Assembly: GCA_037143175.1 (NCBI GenBank)
Contig: JBAWZF010000004.1
Location: forward strand, 1-64,000
Source: a bacterium
GTDB lineage: Bacteria; Verrucomicrobiota; Kiritimatiellia; CAIKKV01; CAITUY01
Length of the DNA stretch: 64,000 nt
Direction: 5' to 3'
Positions 1 to 7,317 of this stretch are shown here, in pieces. Every line of letters begins with the position of its first letter. Positions within the stretch are counted from its first letter, which is position 1. Below the pieces are notes generated by a model. The model was not told the origin of the DNA, did not search any database, and saw nothing but the letters and a program-made list of their open reading frames with translations. Position numbers and translations under genes: made by a program.

Positions 1-926
1 AGATGATCTATTTGATCGATCTTGCTGAGGATTTCAAGCACAAGAAGAAAATGGGAATTCGGGGAAATTCCCTGCGCCGCAAAAATATCGCCCTGATTTT
101 CGAGAAGCATTCAACACGCACCCGCTGTGCATTCACCGTGGCGGCGCGGGATGAGGGTGGCCAGTCGGAATATCTTGGCACTCAGGATATCCACTTTGGC
201 AAGAAGGAGTCCATTGTCGATACGGCCCGTGTTTTAGGACGGATGTTCGATGGGATCGCCTTCCGGGGCTTCAAACAAAAGACGGTGGAGCAATTGGCCA
301 AGTATTCCGGTATTCCCGTCTGGAATGGGCTGACGGATGAATGGCACCCCACCCAGATTCTGGCGGATCTGCTGACGATTCGGGAATATTTTGAACGTCT
401 TAAAGGCTTGAAAGTGGTTTACATTGGCGATGGCCGCAACAATGTGGCCAATACCCTGATGGTTGGATGTGCCAAGGCGGGAATGCATTTTGTTGACTGT
501 GCGCCTGCTGAGCTGGCACCGTCAGCAGATTTGTGTCGGGATGTGGGCCTTATGGCCGCTTCCCGTGGTGGAAGTGTAACCGTTACGACGAATCCTCTGG
601 AAGCGGTCCAGGGTGCGAATGTCATCTATTCAGATGTCTGGGTCTCGATGGGGGAGGAAGATCAGTTTGCTGAGCGATTGAGATTGCTTCGGCCTTATCA
701 GATCACGATGGATCTCATGCGCCATACGGGAAATTTGGAGTCTCGCCAGGCTATTTTCCTTCATTGTCTTCCGGCTTTTCATGATTACGAGACGGACGTA
801 ACCAGGGAGATCGGGCCCATGGAGGTGACGGACGAAGTTTTTGAGGCACCCTTCTCTAAAGTCTTTGATGAAGCGGAGAACCGGGTTCATACAATCAAGG
901 CGGTTATGGTGGCGTCTTTAGCGTAA
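1..926 (+). CDS. argF: Ornithine carbamoyltransferase, 5' end cut by the window
   Basis: Transfers the carbamoyl group of carbamoyl phosphate to ornithine to give citrulline in cytoplasmic arginine synthesis. The visible 307 residues align with the OTC family from shortly after the first helix. The carbamoyl-phosphate motif STRTR lies at visible residues 37-41, HPTQ follows near residue 116, and the cysteine motif HCLPAFHD is near the C-terminus. The last stretch (TDEVFE, then FDEAENRVHTIKAVM) is typical of OTC rather than ATCase. Family members are about 330 residues long, so roughly 25-30 N-terminal residues lie outside the window and the ATG at position 3 is probably internal. The next gene, another carbamoyltransferase, begins about 10 bases after the stop, so the two probably share a transcript. 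Confidence 0.93.
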   Translation, partial: MIYLIDLAEDFKHKKKMGIRGNSLRRKNIALIFEKHSTRTRCAFTVAARDEGGQSEYLGTQDIHFGKKESIVDTARVLGRMFDGIAFRGFKQKTVEQLAKYSGIPVWNGLTDEWHPTQILADLLTIREYFERLKGLKVVYIGDGRNNVANTLMVGCAKAGMHFVDCAPAELAPSADLCRDVGLMAASRGGSVTVTTNPLEAVQGANVIYSDVWVSMGEEDQFAERLRLLRPYQITMDLMRHTGNLESRQAIFLHCLPAFHDYETDVTREIGPMEVTDEVFEAPFSKVFDEAENRVHTIKAVMVASLA

Positions 927-936
927 CGAGGTGAGT

Positions 937-2022
937 ATGTCTGGATCTGTGCAATTAAGTGACATGAGTTGGGGCGCGTTCCACAGCATGAGTGTGGATG
1001 AAAAAGGGCGCTATCTGGCCGGGCAAGGGCGTGAATATCACGTGCTTGTGGCGCAACAATTTAATCGTAAAAGGCTTGAGGAACTCGGGGCGTTAGCCAC
1101 CGCCATTCGCCGCATCTCCAAGCAAGAAACGGGAATGACGTTTCTTCGGCAACTGTTGCAGAATCAGCGGGCGATGCTCTATTTCAGCCAGCCCAGCAGC
1201 CGAACCTTTCTGTCCTTTTGCGCCGCCTGTAAGATTCTCGGGATGAATATAGGAGAGGTCCGCGATACAGCGACCTCCAGTGAATTCAAGGGAGAAACTC
1301 AGGAAGATTCAGTGCGAACCTTCAGTTCCTATTTTGATCTGATCATCATGCGTTCGCAGACAGGCGGTCTCGCTGAGCGAATGGCCTGGTTGTTGTCCAA
1401 TACGGAACGTCCCGTGCCGATCATCAATGCCGGATCGGGAAAAGATCAGCATCCCACGCAGGCGCTGCTGGATATTTATACCTTGCAACGCAGTTTTGAA
1501 AATCGTGGCAGTATTGATGGCAAGACCGTGGTGTTTGTCGGGGATTTGGCGCGCGGGAGAACGGTGCGCTCACTGGCCTGGCTGCTGACAAATTACCAGA
1601 ACGTGAAAATGCTGTTTGTCGCTCCGAAAGAATTGCAAATCGGGGATGATGTCCTGGGGCAATTATCCCGGGCTGGAGTGAGTTTCGAGTTAATGAGTGA
1701 TTTCGAAAAAGCCGTTCCCCTAGGGGATGCCATCTATATGACACGGATTCAGGACGAATGGGATGCGGCGGGAGAAAGCCGGAATATTGACATCAGTCAG
1801 TATTCGTTTACCCGTGCCCATCTAAAAATGCTTAAACAGGATGCTGTGATTATGCATCCGTTCCCTCGACGCCAGGAAATTTCTGTAGATGTGGATGAAG
1901 ATCCACGGGCGGTGTACTGGCGCCAAATGCGAAATGGGATGTGGATCCGGAGTGCCTTAATTGCCGCTATCTTTGGAAAAGAGGCGACGATTAACCGGTA
2001 TTTTGCCCAGCAGGCGTCATAA
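937..2022 (+). CDS. pyrB: Aspartate carbamoyltransferase-like protein
   Basis: Predicted ATCase catalytic chain, condensing carbamoyl phosphate with aspartate in pyrimidine synthesis. Family landmarks are present: the KGET loop lysine, HPTQALLDIYT, the GRTVRS arginine, MTRIQDE, and MHPFPRRQEI where most ATCases have HPLPR. The phosphate motif reads SSRTF instead of STRTR, a conservative Thr-to-Ser change plus loss of the second arginine. At 361 residues it is about 50 longer than the E. coli chain, and the extra length is at the N-terminus. I chose the ATG at 937 because a GAGGTGA Shine-Dalgarno sits just before it, whereas the GTG at 931 has none. No regulatory pyrI follows. A divergent carbamoyltransferase of other specificity is possible but less likely. 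Confidence 0.85.
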   Translation: MSGSVQLSDMSWGAFHSMSVDEKGRYLAGQGREYHVLVAQQFNRKRLEELGALATAIRRISKQETGMTFLRQLLQNQRAMLYFSQPSSRTFLSFCAACKILGMNIGEVRDTATSSEFKGETQEDSVRTFSSYFDLIIMRSQTGGLAERMAWLLSNTERPVPIINAGSGKDQHPTQALLDIYTLQRSFENRGSIDGKTVVFVGDLARGRTVRSLAWLLTNYQNVKMLFVAPKELQIGDDVLGQLSRAGVSFELMSDFEKAVPLGDAIYMTRIQDEWDAAGESRNIDISQYSFTRAHLKMLKQDAVIMHPFPRRQEISVDVDEDPRAVYWRQMRNGMWIRSALIAAIFGKEATINRYFAQQAS

Positions 2023-2035
2023 ATTCATTCCATTC

Positions 2036-3466
2036 ATGATGAGAACCTTCCCAAAGATATTAGTCGGGGGCTTTTTGTATTTCGGGTGTATTGCCTGTGT
2101 GGGGGCAGCCCCGATCTACGATTATGGTTGTCTCGCCTCCTCCGGGCCAGACTTGTGTGAACAGGATACGGCGCGGGGATTGGGTCCGGTTTTTGAGCGT
2201 TCTGATAGTGGTGGAACCAACCAACTCACAGCGGTTCGCCCATTTTTTGTTCGTGAATTTGATACCCGAAGAGGGAGCGAAAGTCTGGATGTGCTCTGGC
2301 CCGTTGGGCATTTCTCGTGGTGGCATAATCAGACGGACTGGCGTTTTTTATCCGCAGTTTATCATGATCCTGATTCCGCAGACCCTGCCTCAGCTTACCG
2401 ATTCTGGCTGTTGCCATTGATAGCCGTCGGACGTTCCAACGGTGGGGAAGACTATGGTGCCTTGTTTCCTTTGGGCGGACGCATCGACAACTGGTTCGGG
2501 CGGGATCGGGTGGAGTTTGTCCTCTTTCCATTGTACTGGCACAGTGAACTGAATGATCTGAGAACTGATTATTATTTATGGCCGTTCATTTCCCGTACAA
2601 CGGGGGATGACGTTTACCGTTTCAGGGTATTTCCCTTTTATGCGAGGTCAGAGAAAAAGGGGGTTGAGGAACATCGCTCGATTCTCTGGCCCTTTTGGTC
2701 AACAGTGCGGTATGACCGTCCCGGGTCGCGTGGGAGCGGGTTTATGCTTTTCCCGTTTTATGGCCATTCCAAGACTGAATGCGGGGAAACCTGGATGTTC
2801 CTGCCGCCCTTCTTTCGACACTCTACAGGGAAGAAAGGCACGGAAAATATTTACCTGTGGCCCATTATACAAACCCAAAAATCGAAAGAGCAGGAAAAGT
2901 TATATGTCTGGCCACTCTATGGCCGAAGAACCACGGAGCGGGAAAATAGACGTTTCTGGTTATGGCCCTTCATTTGGAATCGGACAGAGACCAGGAAAGA
3001 TCGAGATGTTAACAGCGTGAGGGTTTTTCCTGTTTATCATGCCGAAAGAATCCGTCTGAAAAAAGGGGATGAGCCTGTTGTGGATCGGTATGTAAGTGTT
3101 TGGCCGTTAGGTTCTTACGAGCGGAAAAATGATGATTATAAGCGGTTTCGATTCCCGGATTTATGGCCCTTTCGTAATACGGCTCCGATTGAACGGAATT
3201 TAACTCCATGGTGGACGTTCTATAAGTATGAGCGAACCACGGTAGGGCGTGAGAATGATATTTTATGGGGATTGATTCACTGGGGTGCCGAAACGAATGG
3301 CGCATCATATGGATCTGTGTTCCCGCTGGCATCGTGGGGGCGCGGGGATAGGGAAGGCCAGCAGAAGGACTGGGATTTTCTGAAAGGGATGCTAGGATAC
3401 CGCCGTGATGAATCCGGAACGAGTTGGCGATTGTTATATTTTATTAACTGGAGGAACAGGCCATAA
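2036..3466 (+). CDS. Exported W-P-F repeat protein heading the mla operon
   Basis: Function unknown. The start at 2036 (or ATG 2039) gives a signal peptide (MMRTFPKILVGGFLYFGCIA, cleavage probably near VGA-A). The remaining roughly 450 residues are built from about 17 short aromatic repeats spaced 20-30 residues apart, in which a Trp/Phe-Pro core alternates between an LWPF type and an LFPFY type (for example YLWPFISR, RVFPFYAR, ILWPFWST, MLFPFYGHS, WLWPFIWN). Polar, often charged, segments separate them. This periodicity suggests a beta-rich, repeat-built envelope protein, perhaps a barrel or propeller. The stop is followed at once by the mlaE frame, so it is likely co-transcribed with the lipid transporter and may be its partner in the outer membrane or periplasm. 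That role is inference. The frame is also open upstream into pyrB, but without a good start. Confidence 0.8.
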   Translation: MMRTFPKILVGGFLYFGCIACVGAAPIYDYGCLASSGPDLCEQDTARGLGPVFERSDSGGTNQLTAVRPFFVREFDTRRGSESLDVLWPVGHFSWWHNQTDWRFLSAVYHDPDSADPASAYRFWLLPLIAVGRSNGGEDYGALFPLGGRIDNWFGRDRVEFVLFPLYWHSELNDLRTDYYLWPFISRTTGDDVYRFRVFPFYARSEKKGVEEHRSILWPFWSTVRYDRPGSRGSGFMLFPFYGHSKTECGETWMFLPPFFRHSTGKKGTENIYLWPIIQTQKSKEQEKLYVWPLYGRRTTERENRRFWLWPFIWNRTETRKDRDVNSVRVFPVYHAERIRLKKGDEPVVDRYVSVWPLGSYERKNDDYKRFRFPDLWPFRNTAPIERNLTPWWTFYKYERTTVGRENDILWGLIHWGAETNGASYGSVFPLASWGRGDREGQQKDWDFLKGMLGYRRDESGTSWRLLYFINWRNRP

Positions 3467-3516
3467 TCACACGTGAACCAAGATATTTTCCGCCTGCGAC
3501 CGATTGGCGGAGCCAG

Positions 3517-4275
3517 TTGGGTCGGGAAGTGGTGGGTGCCTGCCGTAACGCCGGTCGGGCGATTATTCTGCTGGCGGAAGCACTGCTCTGCATTCGCTAC
3601 GTTCTCACACGGCGTTCGCGTCGGGAGGCCATCCATCAGATGTTTGTGGGGGGAATCAAAAGCCTCACGGTGATTACGGTGGTGGCCGCTTTTACGGGGA
3701 TGATTCTTGCCCTGCAAACGGGTATTGAAATGCGGCGGTTCGGGCAGGAGGTCTATATTGGTGCTGCCGTCATGGTCTCCATGTTGCGGGAAATGGGGCC
3801 GTTTATGACGGGGTTGATTTTGGCGGCCAGTGTGGGGTCTGCCATTGCCGCGCAAATGGGAACCATGGTGGTGTCTGAGGAAATTGCGGCCTTGGAACTA
3901 ATGTCCATCAATCCGGTACGATATCTGGTCATGCCGAGATTAGTGGCGATGATGATCATGACCCCCTTGTTGTCATTTTATAGCTGTATCATGGGCGTAG
4001 TGGGTGGGGGGATCGTGGGGATGACCCAGTTGAATGTCCCGTGGGCCGCCTATATTGACAATGCGATTCGGTTTGCAGCCAATAAGGATCTTTTCGTCGG
4101 GATGCTTAAGGCCTTTTTGTTTGGCATGATCATCGTTATCACGGCATGTCATCAGGGTTTTGCAACGACACAGGGGGCCGTAGGGGTTGGGAATGCCACG
4201 CGACGCACCGTCATTCTTTCATTTTTATCCATCCTGATTGTGGGCTATATGATTACAAGGATGTTCTACGTATGA
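3517..4275 (+). CDS. mlaE: MlaE/YrbE-type phospholipid ABC permease
   Basis: Inner-membrane permease of an Mla-type lipid transporter, which moves phospholipids between inner and outer membrane together with MlaF and the MCE protein MlaD. The 252 residues show the family pattern: an amphipathic N-terminal stretch, then hydrophobic helices, with the conserved core MLREMGPFMTGLILAASVGSAIAAQMGTM and the EEIAALELMSINP coupling segment that contacts the ATPase. The start is uncertain: TTG 3517 is the first canonical start codon in frame, but the frame is open back to 3448 and a GAGGAA ribosome-binding site at 3451-3456 points to a start near 3463, where only ATA/ATC is available. The ATGA overlap with mlaF at 4272 indicates translational coupling. 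Confidence 0.9.
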   Translation: MGREVVGACRNAGRAIILLAEALLCIRYVLTRRSRREAIHQMFVGGIKSLTVITVVAAFTGMILALQTGIEMRRFGQEVYIGAAVMVSMLREMGPFMTGLILAASVGSAIAAQMGTMVVSEEIAALELMSINPVRYLVMPRLVAMMIMTPLLSFYSCIMGVVGGGIVGMTQLNVPWAAYIDNAIRFAANKDLFVGMLKAFLFGMIIVITACHQGFATTQGAVGVGNATRRTVILSFLSILIVGYMITRMFYV

Positions 4276-5033
4276 TCCAACTGGAAAATGTAGTCAAAAT
4301 CCTGGGGACCCGACGCGTGCTTGATGGCGTGAATCTGGAGGTCCGCAAAGGGGAGACCCTTGTGATTGTGGGCCCTTCTGGAACTGGAAAGAGCGTGACG
4401 CTCAAAAATATGGTACGCCTGATGACCCCTGATGAGGGGCGGGTCGTAGTCGACGGCATGGTGGTCAGTGAGGCCAGTGGTAAAGCACTGGAATCGATAC
4501 GCGACAAATTCGGCGTGCTCTTTCAAGGCGGGGCGTTGCTGGAATGGTTGAATGTGGCTGAGAATGTAGCCCTTCCGTTGCGTGAAAAGACCCAGTTGTC
4601 CAACGACGAGATCATGGAAAAAGTCATGGAGAAGCTCGCCATGGTGGGGCTGGAAAAGGATATCGAAAAATTTCCATCCGAGATTTCGGGGGGAATGCGC
4701 AAACGTGTGGGGTTGGCGAGGGCGATTGTCACCAACCCCCAGATTATTCTTTATGATGAACCTACGTCGGGGCTGGATCCGGTTTCTTCGCGCATGATTG
4801 ACCGGTTGATTGATCACTTGAGGAATGAACTCGGGGTGACCAGTGTTGTGGTGACGCATGATCTGCATAGTGCGCTGTCCATTGGAACACGGATTGCCAT
4901 GCTCACCAATGGGAAAATTATTGAGCTGGCAACCCCGGAAGATTTTGTGAAATCACAGATCGAGGAAGTGCGGCAATTTTTGGAAGCACAGTTTATCACC
5001 GTTCGCGGTGAGTGGGAGAAGAGCGGACTATGA
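4272..5033 (+). CDS. mlaF: MlaF-type ABC transporter ATP-binding protein
   Basis: Cytoplasmic ATPase that powers the Mla phospholipid transporter. The 253 residues carry Walker A (GPSGTGKS), Q-loop (LFQGGALLEWLNVAENVALPL, a typical MlaF sequence), an ABC signature in the MlaF form SGGMRKR rather than SGGQ, Walker B plus D-loop (ILYDEPTSGLDP) and the switch histidine in VVTHDLHSA. I chose ATG 4272 because it overlaps the mlaE stop as ATGA; the reading frame upstream of it lies inside mlaE. The stop overlaps the mlaD start in the same manner, so mlaE-mlaF-mlaD form one tightly coupled unit. Confidence 0.95.
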   Translation: MIQLENVVKILGTRRVLDGVNLEVRKGETLVIVGPSGTGKSVTLKNMVRLMTPDEGRVVVDGMVVSEASGKALESIRDKFGVLFQGGALLEWLNVAENVALPLREKTQLSNDEIMEKVMEKLAMVGLEKDIEKFPSEISGGMRKRVGLARAIVTNPQIILYDEPTSGLDPVSSRMIDRLIDHLRNELGVTSVVVTHDLHSALSIGTRIAMLTNGKIIELATPEDFVKSQIEEVRQFLEAQFITVRGEWEKSGL

Positions 5034-6046
5034 AACAGAGTAGTGTAGATCGAGAGATGTCAATCGAGTTGATTGTGGGAACCTTCATGTTCATGATCCT
5101 TTTGGCACTCGCTTATTTTACCATTGTGCTAGGGCGGGCGAGTTTGTTCGAGAAGAAATTCCCCATGGAAGTCGAGTTTGTGGACGTCATGGGCTTGCGC
5201 AAAGATGATACGGTGGTTCAACGCGGAATGACGGTGGGAAAAGTCAAATCCTTGCGGTTATTGGATGGGAAGGTTCGTGTTCAGGCGTTGCTGGATAGTC
5301 CGATCAGGCTGAAGACCGATTATAAGATCACTGTTGTGACAACGTCGATTCTTGGCGGGCGTTATGTGGAGGTCAAGGAGGGATCGTCCGGTGCCCCGCT
5401 ACTGCCGCCAGATGTGATGCCGCAGGGGGAGAAGCCGTTTGATCTGATGGCGGAAGCCGCCCAAGCGATCCATGAAATCCGCCACTCCATGAATGAAGGG
5501 GGCGTTCTGACTAATCTTGAGCAGTCGATCGCCTCCATCAAAGATGTGACAGCCAAAATCAATAAGGGTGAAGGCACCATTGGTAAACTGGTCAATGATG
5601 ATGGAATCTATAATGAGTTCCAGGGGGCCGCTAAGGACATTCGTGCCGTGACCGCCACGGTAAAGGAAATTGCCGATAAAATTAATCAAGGGGATGGGAC
5701 CTTGGGCAAGCTGATTTCCGATGATTCGGTTTACACCAATATTCAGGCGGTGGCAGTGAATCTCAGGGAAATCAGCGATCGACTGAATAAGGGTGAGGGG
5801 ACCTTGGGTAAACTGCTTTCCCAGGATGATCAGCTTTATAAAGACATCTCCGCCAGTGCGGAATCGCTCAAGGCGATCACGGGCAAAATCCAGAGAGGTG
5901 AAGGATTACTGGGCAAAATTATCAACGATGAGACTTTGTACAACGACGTGAAAGCGGCGGTGAATGAAGTTCGCCTGGCTGTGGATGATTACCGGGAAAC
6001 ATCGCCCGTGGTGAGTTTTACCTCACTCCTGATGGGGGCGTTCTAA
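5030..6046 (+). CDS. mlaD: MCE-domain lipid-binding protein (MlaD-like)
   Basis: Membrane-anchored periplasmic substrate-binding component of the Mla transporter. One N-terminal transmembrane helix (about residues 15-35) is followed by a single MCE domain (about 40-120) with the family pattern G.....VQRGMTVGKVKSL and SILGGRYVEVKEG. The C-terminal 180 residues contain four imperfect repeats of the form KINxGxGTLGKLxxDDxxY (around residues 180, 220, 260 and 295), expected to form a helical needle or tunnel extension. Such repeats are common in long MCE proteins, so the chain (338 residues) is much longer than the single-domain E. coli MlaD (about 183). ATG 5030 overlaps the mlaF stop and has GGGAGAAGAG before it. 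Confidence 0.92.
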   Translation: MKQSSVDREMSIELIVGTFMFMILLALAYFTIVLGRASLFEKKFPMEVEFVDVMGLRKDDTVVQRGMTVGKVKSLRLLDGKVRVQALLDSPIRLKTDYKITVVTTSILGGRYVEVKEGSSGAPLLPPDVMPQGEKPFDLMAEAAQAIHEIRHSMNEGGVLTNLEQSIASIKDVTAKINKGEGTIGKLVNDDGIYNEFQGAAKDIRAVTATVKEIADKINQGDGTLGKLISDDSVYTNIQAVAVNLREISDRLNKGEGTLGKLLSQDDQLYKDISASAESLKAITGKIQRGEGLLGKIINDETLYNDVKAAVNEVRLAVDDYRETSPVVSFTSLLMGAF

Positions 6047-6049
6047 AGG

Positions 6050-6781
6050 TTGTCAACCAGTCTCCAGTATATCACCCTTGCGCCCCTTCTTGATCTGGTG
6101 TGGCCAAGGGCTTGCGAGATGTGTGGGGCTCCGCCGGGGCCGATCGGGAATTACTTGTGTTGGGACTGCCTGAGCGCGCTGCCTCTTATCCAGCCTCCCT
6201 TTTGCGGGGTGTGTGGTGATCCCGTGGATGGGGCGATTACCCGCGACTATGTCTGCTCCCTCTGTGTGGATCGGAAACCTGCATTTGATCAGGCGCGATC
6301 CGCCCTCCGGTTTAAAGGAGGGATCAAAGACGTTTTGCATCGGTTTAAGTATTCCAATGCCACCCACATGACCTCTGATTTGGCCGCCTTGTTACACGCC
6401 TGTGTGAATACGTATTATACCCGTGAGGCTTTTGATGCCGTTGGTTTTGTGCCGCTGCACCCGGCCAAGGAACGATCTCGGACCTATAATCAAGCCCGTT
6501 TACTGGCGGCGCACCTGGCGGGCCTCATGGCAATTCCTCTGGCCGGTGGATATGTGTCGCGTGTCAGGGAAACCGGGACGCAAACCCGCTTGAATATGCG
6601 TGCCCGTGCAAAAAATGTGGCTGGCGCTTTCCGCGCCGACAGTCACGAATGGATTGAAGGCCGCAACTTTCTGTTGGTCGATGATGTTATGACCACGGGT
6701 GCAACCGTTGCTGAGCTCAGTCGCGAAATGAAGGCGGCCGGTGCGGGGCGTGTTTGTGTGGTGACTGTAGCGCGAGGTTAA
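6050..6781 (+). CDS. comF: ComF-family amidophosphoribosyltransferase-like protein
   Basis: ComF family protein. ComF is needed for natural transformation in several bacteria, acting in the cytoplasm on incoming single-stranded DNA; the exact reaction is not settled. The sequence begins with a zinc-ribbon region holding four pairs of cysteines (CEMCG, CWDC, CGVCG, CSLC) within residues 20-80, then the phosphoribosyltransferase domain with RTYNQA and the PRPP-binding loop LLVDDVMTTGAT near residue 206. The TTG start at 6050 lies four bases after the mlaD stop with AAAGG overlapping, so it may be expressed with the mla operon. A comM homologue lies at 26481-28016, which also fits DNA uptake. 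Confidence 0.9.
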   Translation: MSTSLQYITLAPLLDLVWPRACEMCGAPPGPIGNYLCWDCLSALPLIQPPFCGVCGDPVDGAITRDYVCSLCVDRKPAFDQARSALRFKGGIKDVLHRFKYSNATHMTSDLAALLHACVNTYYTREAFDAVGFVPLHPAKERSRTYNQARLLAAHLAGLMAIPLAGGYVSRVRETGTQTRLNMRARAKNVAGAFRADSHEWIEGRNFLLVDDVMTTGATVAELSREMKAAGAGRVCVVTVARG

Positions 6782-6797
6782 TATACAGTCATTCATC

Positions 6798-7298
6798 ATG
6801 ATTTGGCATTTTATCCGAACTTTCATTGTCACCATTACCGGACGGAAGCTCTTTGTTCCTGTCATGGTGTTATTCTGCTGTGCTGGGGTTGTTGCCGGCT
6901 TAGCCGCTTGCACATTCATCTACGCCAAAGGATATTCTTATATCACCAATGATCCCGAGGCTTGTCGGAATTGTCACGTCATGAATAACGTTTTTGAAAA
7001 CTGGTCAAAGGGTGGGCATCAGCACGTTGCCGTGTGTAATGACTGCCATGTGCCTCATAACTTGGTCGGTAAATTGATAGTGAAGGCGGATAATGGCTTC
7101 CATCACAGCTATGCATTCACCTTCGAAAAGGTTCCCGTTGCCATAAAAGCCAGGGAATCATCTCAGGGAATCGTTCAGGAAAATTGCATCCGCTGTCATG
7201 CCGCCATCGCCGCTCCAGCTGTTTGTGGGGCCTCGGGGATGGAGCCGTCTTTGAGGTGTGTGTCGTGCCATCGTGAGGTTGGTCACGTCCATAATTAA
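6798..7298 (+). CDS. nrfH: NrfH-type tetraheme quinol dehydrogenase
   Basis: Membrane-anchored cytochrome c that oxidises menaquinol and passes electrons to NrfA for nitrite ammonification. It has one N-terminal transmembrane helix (about residues 18-42) and four CxxCH heme motifs (CRNCH, CNDCH, CIRCH, CVSCH). The first is followed by V-M (CRNCHVM), matching the methionine-ligated heme 1 of NrfH. At 166 residues it is the normal size of NrfH and shorter than NapC or TorC, and its position 19 bases before nrfA settles the assignment. Confidence 0.93.
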   Translation: MIWHFIRTFIVTITGRKLFVPVMVLFCCAGVVAGLAACTFIYAKGYSYITNDPEACRNCHVMNNVFENWSKGGHQHVAVCNDCHVPHNLVGKLIVKADNGFHHSYAFTFEKVPVAIKARESSQGIVQENCIRCHAAIAAPAVCGASGMEPSLRCVSCHREVGHVHN

Positions 7299-7317
7299 TT
7301 TAGAAAGGGAAAATATT

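Noticed and set aside
3277-3855. A 192-codon minus-strand frame across the repeat protein end and mlaE
   Set aside because: It runs opposite to clear coding genes, is rich in His/Arg/Pro as antisense frames are, and matches no family.
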